From an uncultured Collinsella sp. (GTDB lineage Bacteria; Actinomycetota; Coriobacteriia; Coriobacteriales; Coriobacteriaceae): a DNA stretch of 64,000 bases. Position 1 is the first letter of the stretch. Every line of letters begins with the position of its first letter. Of this stretch, positions 52,773-61,627 are shown piece after piece. The stretch spans positions 1 through 64,000 of the forward strand of contig CAUCKA010000003.1 in the NCBI GenBank assembly GCA_958443265.1. Reading direction: 5' to 3'. Under the pieces are notes generated by a model. The model did no database searches. It saw only the letters and a list, made by a program, of their open reading frames with translations, and was not told the DNA's origin. Made by a program: the position numbers and the translations under genes.

Positions 52773-53681
52773 CTAGACGTTCGTGACGTCGAAACCCGTC
52801 GCGTCCATCTGACGCATAAACGACGGCATCTCCCCCGTCGCGGCGCAGGCGGCAATCTGATGCAGAGCCCCGGCAACCGCATCATCTGCCGCAGCGCCGA
52901 TATGCCAGCGCGCGGCAGCCGTGACGGCCTCGTTGGCATTGGCGACTGCAACGGAATTGGGAACGGCATCGATCATGGGCAAATCGTTATCGGAATCGCC
53001 GAATACGGCCACCTCGTCGGGCGTCAGGCCCAAAGCGCGCGCCAGCTCCAGCGCAGCACAGCCCTTGTCCCAGCCGGTCGGAAGAACGTCGAACAGGCGC
53101 ACGCGGTTGTTGGGAAACACGAGCGAGAGCTCCGGCACCTCGGCGGCAACACGCTCGCGCAGCTCGGCGAGCTCCTCGCGCGAACGGGCACTCCAGATAT
53201 TCGCCTTGTATACCGGGGCATCGTCAACGACAGGGCGACAGGGAGCCTCTTCGCCCTTGAGCCACGCGTTGCCGCCTGACTCCATGGCGCGACGCACACG
53301 CTCGGGATCGCTTGTCACGCAATAGGCGTCGTTGTCCCAAAAGTCATCACCCAGACGGTAGACCTTCAAATAGGTATCGTCGGTCTCTTGCTCCAGGTAG
53401 TCGGCCAGGCGCATAAGGGCATCGTTATCAGTTGCGCGCGAGGCAACCGCCTCGCCATCGACAAACATCACCTGGCCGTTGCAAAACGCACCGGTCGAGA
53501 AGCACTCGGAGCGATTGCGGAACATCCAGCTCATCGCGGACGGCTGGCGACCCGAAACCGGGCCAAAATGCAGGCCCGCCGCCTGCATGGCATGAATGCC
53601 CTCGATGGCGCAGTCGCTGGCGCCATCGTGTCCAGCAGGAATCAGCGTATCGTCCATATCGGTCAGCACAAGTTTGATCAT
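52773..53681 (-). CDS. HAD-family hydrolase, Cof type
   Basis: 302 residues from the ATG at 53681 (GAGGGGAC upstream). HAD motif I is VLTDMDDTLIP (two catalytic aspartates), motif II is GPVSGRQPSAMSWMF, the motif III lysine is in PTGWDKGCAALELA, and motif IV is VAVFGDSDNDLPMIDAV, with a C2 cap between. Such enzymes dephosphorylate sugar phosphates or cofactors such as pyridoxal phosphate. The physiological substrate is unknown. Confidence 0.88.
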   Translation of the reverse strand: MIKLVLTDMDDTLIPAGHDGASDCAIEGIHAMQAAGLHFGPVSGRQPSAMSWMFRNRSECFSTGAFCNGQVMFVDGEAVASRATDNDALMRLADYLEQETDDTYLKVYRLGDDFWDNDAYCVTSDPERVRRAMESGGNAWLKGEEAPCRPVVDDAPVYKANIWSARSREELAELRERVAAEVPELSLVFPNNRVRLFDVLPTGWDKGCAALELARALGLTPDEVAVFGDSDNDLPMIDAVPNSVAVANANEAVTAAARWHIGAAADDAVAGALHQIAACAATGEMPSFMRQMDATGFDVTNV

Positions 53682-53721
53682 AAGGTCCCCTCGGTCATTC
53701 TTTATCCCGTCTATTGTAACG

Positions 53722-53823
53722 ACCTGCCAATAAGGGACAGGTTTATCTTGGCAGGTTTTATCTGGGAAAATGCAGCGCCCCTGTTGCCACCTGCCAAAAT
53801 AAACCTGTCCCATATTGGCAGGT
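53722..53823. repeat. Inverted pair of the 35-bp palindromic unit, upstream of the TPP riboswitch
   Basis: Unit in direct orientation at 53722-53756 and inverted at 53789-53823, so the whole forms a ~100-base hairpin; each unit is itself palindromic (ACCTGCCAA ... TTGGCAGGT). The same unit is at 7907-7941. It sits between the HAD gene and the riboswitch and contains no obvious gene. Confidence 0.85.
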
Positions 53824-53850
53824 GCGCTAGTATAGGGAACAACAGATTCG

Positions 53851-53942
53851 ATGCGGGAGTGCCGGCGGTGCAAACCACAAGGCTGAGAGGGCATAGGGCC
53901 CAATCCTTTGAACCTGTCAGTTAATGCTGGCGTAGGGAGCAT
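53851..53942 (+). ncRNA. TPP riboswitch aptamer (THI element)
   Basis: Conserved TPP aptamer landmarks in order: GCGGGAGTGCC, CTGAGAGGGCA, ACCTGTC, TTAATGCTGGCGTAGGGA. The outer stem pairs ATGC (53851) with GCAT (53939). Binding of thiamine diphosphate should shut off the downstream thiM, thiamine-binding protein and thiE genes. Confidence 0.95.
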
Positions 53943-53954
53943 GCCGCCTTTACA

Positions 53955-53984
53955 GGGGCGCTGTCTATGCACAGCGCCCCTTTT
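53955..53984 (+). terminator. Riboswitch expression-platform terminator
   Basis: GGGGCGCTGT and ACAGCGCCCC pair around a six-base loop, followed by TTTT, between the aptamer and thiM. This supports transcription attenuation as the control mode. Confidence 0.9.
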
Positions 53985-54006
53985 CTATGCCAAGGAGGCA
54001 TGTGCA

Positions 54007-54846
54007 GTGATTGATTCGGAACAGCTTAAGCAACATATGGTCAAGGCCGTAGAGGAGATTCGAGCCACCAATCCGATGGCCGGCTCCATCACCAACACGG
54101 TGACGATCGACTTTGTCGCCAACGCGCAGCTCGCCGTGGGCGGTTCGGCCGCCATGGTCTATCTGCCCGACGAGGGCGAGGCGCTCGTTGCCGGCGGCGG
54201 CGCCATCTATCTCAACATGGGCACGCTCTTCCCCATCTACGAGCAGACGATTCCCCGCGCGGCCAAGGCGGCACACGACGCCGGCAAGCCCTGGGTACTC
54301 GATCCGGTGGGTCTGGGCATCGGTAGCCTGCGCACCCAGCTGGTAAACGAGCTCAAGCAGTACAAGCCCGCCATCGTACGCGGCAACGCCTCCGAGATCA
54401 TCGCACTCTCCGGCCTGTGGGGTCTTGAGGGCGAGTCGGCCGATCTGAGCCGCGTACGTGGTGTCGATACCACCGACACGGTCGACGCCGCCCGCGATGC
54501 CGCCGTGGCGCTCGCTCGCTACACCGGCGGCGCCGTTGTGGTCTCGGGCGAAGTCGACCTGATTACCGACGGCACGACCGTGGCCAAATCCCACGGCGGC
54601 AGCCCGCTCATGTCCAAGATCACCGGCTGCGGTTGCTCGCAGGGCGGCGTGCTGGCCGTGTACGCCTGTGCTACCGATCCGTTTACGGCAGCAGTCTGCG
54701 GCACCGCCGTCTACAACGTTGCCGGCACGCGTGCCGCCGCCGTCGCCGATGCCCCGGCAAGCTTTAAGGTCGCCTTTATCGACGAGCTCTACCGCGCAAC
54801 CGCCCAGGATATTGCCGACAACCGACTCGAGCTCGAGGAGGCATAA
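54007..54846 (+). CDS. thiM: Hydroxyethylthiazole kinase ThiM
   Basis: About 279 residues from GTG 54007 (CAAGGAGG upstream). Ribokinase-like fold of ThiM: NPMAGSITNTVTIDFVANA, LNMGTLFP, PWVLDPVGLGIGSLR, IVRGNASEI and the active-site ITGCGCSQGGVLAVYA. It phosphorylates the thiazole moiety for salvage of thiamine. First gene of the riboswitch-controlled operon; the gap to the next gene is 3 bases. Confidence 0.93.
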   Translation: MIDSEQLKQHMVKAVEEIRATNPMAGSITNTVTIDFVANAQLAVGGSAAMVYLPDEGEALVAGGGAIYLNMGTLFPIYEQTIPRAAKAAHDAGKPWVLDPVGLGIGSLRTQLVNELKQYKPAIVRGNASEIIALSGLWGLEGESADLSRVRGVDTTDTVDAARDAAVALARYTGGAVVVSGEVDLITDGTTVAKSHGGSPLMSKITGCGCSQGGVLAVYACATDPFTAAVCGTAVYNVAGTRAAAVADAPASFKVAFIDELYRATAQDIADNRLELEEA

Positions 54847-54849
54847 GCC

Positions 54850-55191
54850 ATGTCCGAACCCGCAACAAATGCCGGCATGAACACGCTCGTCGCCGTGGCC
54901 ATCGCCCCATGCGGCACCGGCGACGAGCTGTCCGCCGAGGTCGCCGAGGTCGTGCGCGTCATTCGCGAGAGCGGCCTTCCCAACCGCACCACCTCGATGT
55001 TCACCGAGATCGAGGGCGACTGGGACGAGGTCATGCAGGTCGTGCGCGACGCGACCTTTGTGTTGGCGAGCAAGGGCATCCGCACCGAAGTCGTGCTCAA
55101 AGCCGATATTCGACCCGGATTTACCGACACCATGACCGGCAAACTCAAGCGCATGGAAGCACAGATCAAAAAGCAGGAGGAAGCACAATGA
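54850..55191 (+). CDS. MTH1187/YkoF-like thiamine-binding protein
   Basis: 113 residues. It matches the small thiamine-binding family (DUF77): VAVAIAPCGTGDELSAEVAEVVRVI, then TTSMFTEIEGDWDEVMQVV and KADIRPG. These proteins bind thiamine or its hydroxymethylpyrimidine precursor. Its stop overlaps the start of thiE (ATGA at 55188-55191), so it belongs to the TPP-regulated operon. Confidence 0.8.
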   Translation: MSEPATNAGMNTLVAVAIAPCGTGDELSAEVAEVVRVIRESGLPNRTTSMFTEIEGDWDEVMQVVRDATFVLASKGIRTEVVLKADIRPGFTDTMTGKLKRMEAQIKKQEEAQ

Positions 55192-55883
55192 GCATCCGCG
55201 ACAACCTTGATATCTCGGCCTATCTGGTGCTCGGCCCCGAAAACACCCTCGGACGCCCCGTGGGCGATGTGGTGGCCCAGGCGCTCGACGCCGGCTTTAC
55301 CTGCATTCAGGTGCGCTCCAAGGTGGCAAGCGCCCGCGAGATCATTGCGCTGACCGGCGACGCCGCGCAGGCAATCGCACAGGCTGGCAAGACCGGTCAG
55401 GTCGCCTTGCTGATCGATGACCGCCTTGACTGCGTACTCGCCGCACGCGAGCAGGGCATTGCGGTCGACGGCGTGCACGTGGGCCAGAGCGATATTCCCG
55501 TCGAGGTCTGTCGCAAGCTGCTGGGCCCCGACGCCATTGTGGGCCTTTCGGCCCGTTGCGAGGAGATGCTCGAGTACGTCAAGACCGCCGACATGAGCCT
55601 GGTCGACTACCTGGGCATCGGCCCGCTCCACGAGACCGAGACCAAGCGCGACTGCGGACGCGCGGCCGACGGCTCTATCATCACCAAGAGCTTTGAGGAC
55701 CTTGCCGCACTCCACGCGGCAAGCCCCGTGCCCATCGTGGTGGGCGGCGGCGTTAAGACGGCCGACTTGCCGCAGCTTAAGGCCACCGGCGTCGACGGCT
55801 TCTTTGTGGTAAGCGCCGTCTGCAGCGCCGACGACCCCCATGCCGCAGCCAAGGAGCTTGTCGACACCTGGCAGCAGGCATAG
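55188..55883 (+). CDS. thiE: Thiamine-phosphate synthase ThiE
   Basis: 231 residues. TIM-barrel features: AGFTCIQVRSKVASAREII, ALLIDDRLDCVLAARE, GVHVGQSDIP, VDYLGIGPLHETETKRD, and VPIVVGGGV for phosphate binding. It couples the thiazole phosphate made by ThiM with the pyrimidine. The operon has no thiC, thiD or thiG here, so this unit serves salvage; other thi genes may lie elsewhere. Confidence 0.92.
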   Translation: MSIRDNLDISAYLVLGPENTLGRPVGDVVAQALDAGFTCIQVRSKVASAREIIALTGDAAQAIAQAGKTGQVALLIDDRLDCVLAAREQGIAVDGVHVGQSDIPVEVCRKLLGPDAIVGLSARCEEMLEYVKTADMSLVDYLGIGPLHETETKRDCGRAADGSIITKSFEDLAALHAASPVPIVVGGGVKTADLPQLKATGVDGFFVVSAVCSADDPHAAAKELVDTWQQA

Positions 55884-55927
55884 GCATAGGCCGAACAGCT
55901 GATTCGCAGCCTCATATCTTCAGCAAT

Positions 55928-55975
55928 GGAAAGCGCATCCCAGTTTGGGCCTCCATTCCGGGATGCGCTTTCCGT
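55928..55975. terminator. Terminator between thiE and the patatin gene
   Basis: GGAAAGCGCATCCC and GGGATGCGCTTTCC form a perfect 14-bp stem; the loop is 18 bases. Convergent genes flank it. Confidence 0.85.
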
Positions 55976-55984
55976 ATGCGACCC

Positions 55985-56854
55985 TTACCCCGCCAGATAC
56001 GCTTCCAGCGCGGGCAAGGTCGCCTCCGCATCGTGGCGGCCGACCTGGTAGATGCGCTCGAGCTCATCGGGCTCGCGACACAGCGACGGCACCTTCACCG
56101 ATTCGCTCGGCCGCACCACAAAGATCTCGCCGGCAGCCTCGCGACGTGCCAGGTCATCGAGCGTGGCATTGTAGACCTCATGCCGATGCTCAAGCGCCGC
56201 AACAAACTCCGGATAGTGACGGAACACGCGCCGCAGCATGGGCATCACGCTGTTGGGCTGCTTCACAAAGCCCGCCGGCTGCGTGAGCACCACGATATTG
56301 CGGTCATACCCCTGCGCAAACAGCCATGCACTGGGAATAGAATCGGCCACGCCACCATCCAGATACTTATGCCCGTCAATAGCAACGGGACGCGTCGCCA
56401 CGGGAATCGCCGACGATGCCCGGATCCACTCGATATCCCGCTCGTCGCCATAGGGCAGGTCGTGGTAGACGGCTCGTCCCGTCTTGAGATCGGTACACAC
56501 GCACGTAAACCGCATGGGGCAGGCGCGATATGCCTCCAGGTCGATAGGATCGCGCTCGATAGGCACCTCGTGATAGGCAAACTCGGCATTGAACATATCG
56601 CCGGTTCGTAGCCAGCTCGTCACGCTCGCATAGCGCTTGTCGGCACAATAGGCCTTGTTGTAGCGAATGGCGCGGCCAATCTGGCGCGATTTAAAGTTGT
56701 AGCCAAACGCCGCGCCCGCCGAGACTCCCACCATATGGTCGCAGGTCAAGCCGTGCTCCATCCATACGTCGAGCGCGCCCGCCGTATACATACCGCGGTA
56801 GCCGCCTCCCTCGAGCGCGAGCCCCACCGTGCGCGTCGTATCTGACTGCGTCAT
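55985..56854 (-). CDS. Patatin-like phospholipase
   Basis: 289 residues. Catalytic Ser-Asp dyad of patatins: oxyanion GLALEGGGYRGMYTAGAL, nucleophile VGVSAGAAFGYN (G-x-S-x-G), and YLDGGVADSIP (catalytic Asp). Cytoplasmic, without signal peptide. Such proteins release fatty acids from phospholipids or act in lipid homeostasis. The start at 56854 has only a modest ribosome site. Confidence 0.88.
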   Translation of the reverse strand: MTQSDTTRTVGLALEGGGYRGMYTAGALDVWMEHGLTCDHMVGVSAGAAFGYNFKSRQIGRAIRYNKAYCADKRYASVTSWLRTGDMFNAEFAYHEVPIERDPIDLEAYRACPMRFTCVCTDLKTGRAVYHDLPYGDERDIEWIRASSAIPVATRPVAIDGHKYLDGGVADSIPSAWLFAQGYDRNIVVLTQPAGFVKQPNSVMPMLRRVFRHYPEFVAALEHRHEVYNATLDDLARREAAGEIFVVRPSESVKVPSLCREPDELERIYQVGRHDAEATLPALEAYLAG

Positions 56855-56968
56855 GCGATCATCCCCGTTTCTGCGTTTTTAAACGGGACAAGTATACCCG
56901 TCAACATATATCGTCTCAGTCGCATTTTCATCGAACATCGCATCGTCGTGTTACCGCTTGGCAAATAA

Positions 56969-57001
56969 TTGTCACCCATAGTATGGGCACCCCTATATAA
57001 T
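56969..57001 (+). promoter_or_regulatory. Promoter with CCCATA-G-TATGGG operator upstream of the GGDEF-EAL gene
   Basis: TTGTCA (56969-56974) and TATAAT (56996-57001) or the overlapping TATATA frame an AT-rich stretch, with the palindrome CCCATA-g-TATGGG (56975-56987) between. The spacer is longer than ideal (19-21 bases), so the core promoter is uncertain. The rest of the 324-base gap 56855-57178 shows no gene and leaves a ~175-base leader. Confidence 0.4.
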
Positions 57002-57178
57002 TTTGTACTGTTGTTTATACTACTCAGCAGTTATCAACAGCGAACATTAGCCGGCAAAGTAACCCAACAACGCAGCAAGGCGGAGGCCTGGATACACGCA
57101 ATACGCTGAGCAACGACGCGTGTACACAACGAGCTCGCCCGACGCAATCCGCCCCGACCTCAGAAAGCCGCTTAGAAC

Positions 57179-59896
57179 ATGGATACTGTCAGCAATTACA
57201 CCGAAACGCTCGAAAAGACCATCCGTGACCTTCTCGAGCGTCAGGATGATCTGATTAGGACCGCCTTTACCGACCAGCTTACCGGACTTGGCAACCGCGG
57301 CGGCTTTGCCCGTTCCCTCGAGGAGCTCTGGGGGCAGGACATCCCCGTTACCATGGCGTTCATCGATATCGACAATCTCAAGCACTGCAACGACGTCTTT
57401 GGGCATGACGAGGGCAACCGCTACATCTTGCAGGTAAGCCTTTATCTCAAACTGTATATGAAAGTGGACGAGGCGGCGTTTCGCATAGGCGGCGACGAGT
57501 TTGCCATCCTATCTACGATTGCGACCGAGGACGACCTCGCCGAACGTCTGGAACACTGCCGAACGGTCCTGCTCAAAAACAACGATTCCGAGATGCCTCA
57601 TTCGTTTAGCTACGGAGTGGCACACGCCGACCCCGCCCTGGGCGAAGCCTCCAATCGCATGACACTCGATGCCGACCATCGCATGTACGACTACAAGCTG
57701 CGCCATGCCATGCACCTTGATCGACGCAATATCGTGCAAGTCCACGCCGACGACTTCGAAATAAGCGACCGCGTTTTCGATGCCTTTTCGATGCTCAACG
57801 AAGGCCGTTATTGCTTTATCGAGAACTTGGACAAGCATCGCACCCTTTGGTCACAAGGCGCCTTGCGCGACCTCGCTCTTCCTTCCGAGCATATCGACAA
57901 CTGCCACGATTACTGGAAAACGCGTGTCCATCCCGATGACCTTGAGGCCTATACCAGCGATATCGACCAAATCTACAACGGCTCCAAACACCGCCGCGTC
58001 ATGCAGTACCGTATGCGCAATGCCGCGGGCGACTACGTCCTTTGCCGCGCTCGCGGGTTTCGTATCGACGGCGACGGAAATACCCCCTCGCTCTATGTCG
58101 GCGAGCTCGTCAACCACTCGCTTGCCGAAACCGTCGACGCCGCTACGGGCCTCGGAACGCAGCGTATGCTGATCAACGCTATCGATGCCTGCCGTCGCGA
58201 CCGTTGCGAGACGGGGCTTATAGCGGTGCGCATTCGTGGCACGGCAAAGCTCAACGAGCTCTATGGGGCCGAGGCTGTCGACAACATGCTCGCCGAATAC
58301 GCAGGCCGCATGTTGTCGATCACCCGCGGCAGGAGTCGCGTCTTCCGCTCACGAAACGCCCAGTTCGTCGTGCTTAGCAACGAGTTGGGCCACGAGGCAT
58401 TCGAGCAACTGACCCATCATCTTAAAGAAGCCGTTTTCGCTCCTGTTCAAATCGTGGGCGATACCATTACCCCCGTCTGCCTCGTCGTTCCGGCCTTTTA
58501 CGAGCGCTTAATCAATCAAGCGACCGCCGTTTTAGGCGAGCTCGACCGTCGTCTTCGTGCGGCCGGCGGGCTTGTTCCCAACGACAGCCTCCCCATACCT
58601 GAGATTGAGCGCAAAAGCGCCGTCGCCGAACGCATCGATACGCTCACGGGCCTCTATCGACCCAGCGAGTTTATGCGGCGTGCCAACGCATTTCTGAGGA
58701 CAGGGCACGACGGCGCTTGGTGTATCGCCACCGTCGACATGGGACACATGCGGCTGTTCAACGAATGGCACGGACAGGCCGAGGGCGACCGCATGCTCGC
58801 CGATGTGGGCACGGTCCTCAAGGACATCGAGAATGCCGACATGGGCGTCGCAGGGTACTGGGGCCAAGATGACTTTTGCGTACTCATCCCCTTTGAGCAC
58901 GACACCGTCCATAAAATCTATAACCGCGTTCGCGAAGCCGTGGCCAAGCATGATAACGGCGTAGGTTTCTGGCCGTCCATGGGTGTCTACCCCATCGACT
59001 CCAACGAGGAAATCACCATCGATGCACAGGCCAAGGCCATGTTTACCAATCGGCGCGCGAAAAACGACTTTAAGGATCGCATTGCCATTTTCCGCCCCGA
59101 GGAGTACGAGCGCGAAATCTCGTTCCACCGCACGCTGACCGAATTCCAGTACGCGCTCTCAAACGGCCGCATCACCTACTACTTGCAGCCCCAGGTCGAC
59201 ATGGAAACCGGCGAGATCACTGGCGCCGAAGCGCTTACGCGCTGGATTGACAAGGATGGCTCCCTCATTTCACCCGTCACCTTTATCCCCGCTCTCGAGG
59301 AAAGCGGTTTTGTGGTGACGCTCGACAAATACGTTTGGCAGGGCGTTGCCTCGTGGCTGCGCGAGCGCATCGATCGAGGGCTTCGCGTGGTTCCAATCTC
59401 GCTTAACGTGTCGCGCGTGGATATCCTTGCCTGCGACGTTGCCGAACATATGGGGGCGCTCGCCGCCCAATACAACCTACCGCCCGAGCTCATGCGTATC
59501 GAGATCACCGAGACGGCTTATACGGGAGAATCCGAGGCCGTGGATAAGCTGACCGCAGATCTGCACACCCGCGGCTTCTCGACCTATATGGACGATTTTG
59601 GCACCGGTCAGTCCACGCTCGCGATGCTCAAGAACGTCAACGTCGACGTCATCAAGCTCGACCGCACCTTTGTGCCCACCGACCGCGATCAAGGCCGCAG
59701 CACGCAAATCATTTCATCGATGCTCGAAATGGCGCAGTCGCTCCATCTGCCCGTCGTGGTCGAAGGCGTCGAGACAAATGAGCAGGCGAACATGCTACGA
59801 CAAATGGGCGCCCGCTACGCTCAGGGCTTCCTCTACTACCGCCCCATGCCGGCGAAGGATTTTGAGGCATTGCTCGATGGTGGCAATAACAACTGA
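57179..59896 (+). CDS. Multi-domain cyclic-di-GMP protein: GGDEF, PAS, two degenerate GGDEF domains, EAL
   Basis: 905 residues, no membrane segment. Residues ~30-180: GGDEF with the active motif RIGGDEFAI near 105. Residues ~195-315: PAS-like sensor (YWKTRVHPDDLEAY, YRMRNAAGDYVLC). Residues ~325-450: GGDEF-like with the motif lost (RVFRSRNAQFVVL). Residues ~495-630: GGDEF-like with GYWGQDDFCVLI (no GGDEF). Residues ~640-900: EAL phosphodiesterase with GAEALTRWIDKDG, DDFGTGQSTL and KLDRTFVPTD. No RxxD inhibition site is seen before GGDEF. Both synthesis and hydrolysis of c-di-GMP look possible. The ATG at 57179 has only a weak ribosome site. Confidence 0.85.
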   Translation: MDTVSNYTETLEKTIRDLLERQDDLIRTAFTDQLTGLGNRGGFARSLEELWGQDIPVTMAFIDIDNLKHCNDVFGHDEGNRYILQVSLYLKLYMKVDEAAFRIGGDEFAILSTIATEDDLAERLEHCRTVLLKNNDSEMPHSFSYGVAHADPALGEASNRMTLDADHRMYDYKLRHAMHLDRRNIVQVHADDFEISDRVFDAFSMLNEGRYCFIENLDKHRTLWSQGALRDLALPSEHIDNCHDYWKTRVHPDDLEAYTSDIDQIYNGSKHRRVMQYRMRNAAGDYVLCRARGFRIDGDGNTPSLYVGELVNHSLAETVDAATGLGTQRMLINAIDACRRDRCETGLIAVRIRGTAKLNELYGAEAVDNMLAEYAGRMLSITRGRSRVFRSRNAQFVVLSNELGHEAFEQLTHHLKEAVFAPVQIVGDTITPVCLVVPAFYERLINQATAVLGELDRRLRAAGGLVPNDSLPIPEIERKSAVAERIDTLTGLYRPSEFMRRANAFLRTGHDGAWCIATVDMGHMRLFNEWHGQAEGDRMLADVGTVLKDIENADMGVAGYWGQDDFCVLIPFEHDTVHKIYNRVREAVAKHDNGVGFWPSMGVYPIDSNEEITIDAQAKAMFTNRRAKNDFKDRIAIFRPEEYEREISFHRTLTEFQYALSNGRITYYLQPQVDMETGEITGAEALTRWIDKDGSLISPVTFIPALEESGFVVTLDKYVWQGVASWLRERIDRGLRVVPISLNVSRVDILACDVAEHMGALAAQYNLPPELMRIEITETAYTGESEAVDKLTADLHTRGFSTYMDDFGTGQSTLAMLKNVNVDVIKLDRTFVPTDRDQGRSTQIISSMLEMAQSLHLPVVVEGVETNEQANMLRQMGARYAQGFLYYRPMPAKDFEALLDGGNNN

Positions 59897-59954
59897 TACG
59901 CTCGCGCGCAAAACGCCACCGTCGAAGGGGACATTTGTCTCCATTAGCTAACTT

Positions 59955-59985
59955 ATATCCCCAATTCAAACCGAATTGGGGATAT
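59955..59985. promoter_or_regulatory. Perfect 13-bp inverted repeat between the two GGDEF genes
   Basis: ATATCCCCAATTC, five-base loop, GAATTGGGGATAT. It overlaps a TATGAT -10-like box (59983-59988) just upstream of the second GGDEF gene and lacks a T-run, so an operator is at least as likely as a terminator. Confidence 0.55.
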
Positions 59986-60023
59986 GATACAAACCGTTGT
60001 TCCGCCCAAGGAGGTTATCCATC

Positions 60024-61553
60024 ATGAACGAGTCATATCGCCTGGGCGAGCAATCGATTATTGCCTATCTTCAGCGACTTGCGAACGGCGTCTCGACCGC
60101 TGAACTCGATGTTGCCGCACTGCCTGCTGAGCTACGCACCGTTGGTGAGCAACTGCAAAAGACGCATGCCATCCTGCAACAAGAGCGCCAGCTGCTTGAG
60201 TGCAACGCCTATATCGATCCGCTCACCAACTTGGGCAACCGCAGTGGACTCGACCGTCACGTCGAGCAGCTATGGCGCAAAGGCGACCCCTTCACCTGCG
60301 CCTATATTGACATCGACCATCTCAAGCACTGCAACGATAAGTTTGGCCACGCCGAAGGCAATCGCTATATTCTGAGCATCTGCCGCACGCTCTCCGAAAC
60401 CATGGAGCACGACGAGATGCTGTTCCGTATCGGTGGAGACGAGTTTGTGCTCATCTCGCTCTCCGCAAACGAGACCGAACTCGAGCAGCGCTTGGAGCAG
60501 GTGCGTGCCGGGCTAATCGAGGCGAGCTCAGGTGACAAGGCGCCCATGATTGCCAGCTTCAGCTTTGGCTGTTCGCGCGTCGATCCACTTGCTGGCGACA
60601 CGCGTCGCCAGATGACGATGGATGCCGATCGCAAGATGTATCGCTATAAGCTTATGCATCGCGTGCAGCAACCGAAAGACAATGACGCGCCGCAACGCCC
60701 AATCGTCGATCAGCTTCCCTGCAACGACCGGGTGTTCCAAGCAATTTCCATGAGCTCCGAGACGCGCTATCCGTTCATCCTTAACCTCGATACTGGAGAA
60801 TCGCAATGGTCGGTTAACGCCGTGCGCGATTTTGACCTGCCCTCCCAGCACCCTTTTAACTCACTCGACATGTGGCTCGTCCGCGTTCATCCCGAGGACC
60901 GCGACAACGTACGCACCGAGCTCGACATGGTGATAAACGGCACGTGGCACTTCCACTACATGCAGTATCGCGTAATGGATGCCACCGGAAAATACGTGCT
61001 TTGCGACTGCACGGGCTACCGCTTGGACGGCACCGATACCGAGCCCAGCATGTATGTCGGCATTATCATCAACCGAAGCTTGGCAGATACGACTGATTCC
61101 GTGACCGGCCTGGGCGATATTCACGCCCTGGTCAACGCCATTGGCGAGATGCGTCGCGTGGCGCGCGAGGCAGGCTTTATTGCCATTAAGGTCGACGATA
61201 TCGCCGAGGTCAATGCCCGCTTTGGATTCGATGCAGGCGACCGCGTGCTCGCCGAAAGCGCCGCCTGCCTCATGGATTGTTCGCGCGGCAAGGGCCGCCT
61301 GTTCCGCTCGACGGGGCCAACGTTCGTGGCTCTCTTCGATGAGCTCGGCCCCGAGGCAATCGATGAGATCGCAAGCGACATCGAACGGTTCCTGGGTTCT
61401 CCCGTGCTCATCGGCTCGCTTGAATATCAGCCGCCCATTCGCGTGGCCACGCTCCATCTGGACGGCGTCGACCGTCAGCCCGTTTCCATTTTGAACGAGC
61501 TTAAAGCGTTGCTCGGGAAAGCCGTGCAGGTGCCAGGTACCAAACTGGATTAG
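60024..61553 (+). CDS. Diguanylate cyclase: GGDEF, PAS, degenerate GGDEF
   Basis: 509 residues from the ATG at 60024 (AAGGAGG upstream). N-terminal ~55 residues form a helical, partly coiled-coil region; residues ~60-210 form a GGDEF domain with NLGNRSGLD, YIDIDHLKHCNDKFGH and the active RIGGDEFVLI near residue 137. Residues ~230-355 are PAS-like (VRVHPEDRDNV, YRVMDATGKYVLCDCTG). The C-terminal ~150 residues resemble a GGDEF fold without the motif (RLFRSTGPTFVALFDEL). It is the paralogue of the protein encoded upstream but lacks its last GGDEF and EAL parts, so it should only synthesise c-di-GMP. Confidence 0.85.
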   Translation: MNESYRLGEQSIIAYLQRLANGVSTAELDVAALPAELRTVGEQLQKTHAILQQERQLLECNAYIDPLTNLGNRSGLDRHVEQLWRKGDPFTCAYIDIDHLKHCNDKFGHAEGNRYILSICRTLSETMEHDEMLFRIGGDEFVLISLSANETELEQRLEQVRAGLIEASSGDKAPMIASFSFGCSRVDPLAGDTRRQMTMDADRKMYRYKLMHRVQQPKDNDAPQRPIVDQLPCNDRVFQAISMSSETRYPFILNLDTGESQWSVNAVRDFDLPSQHPFNSLDMWLVRVHPEDRDNVRTELDMVINGTWHFHYMQYRVMDATGKYVLCDCTGYRLDGTDTEPSMYVGIIINRSLADTTDSVTGLGDIHALVNAIGEMRRVAREAGFIAIKVDDIAEVNARFGFDAGDRVLAESAACLMDCSRGKGRLFRSTGPTFVALFDELGPEAIDEIASDIERFLGSPVLIGSLEYQPPIRVATLHLDGVDRQPVSILNELKALLGKAVQVPGTKLD

Positions 61554-61627
61554 CACCGCGCCCGCACCGCCTCCCCCATCGTGCGATAATCCTCTGCAGA
61601 AGTCACCAACAGCAGAGGGAGTTTGTG

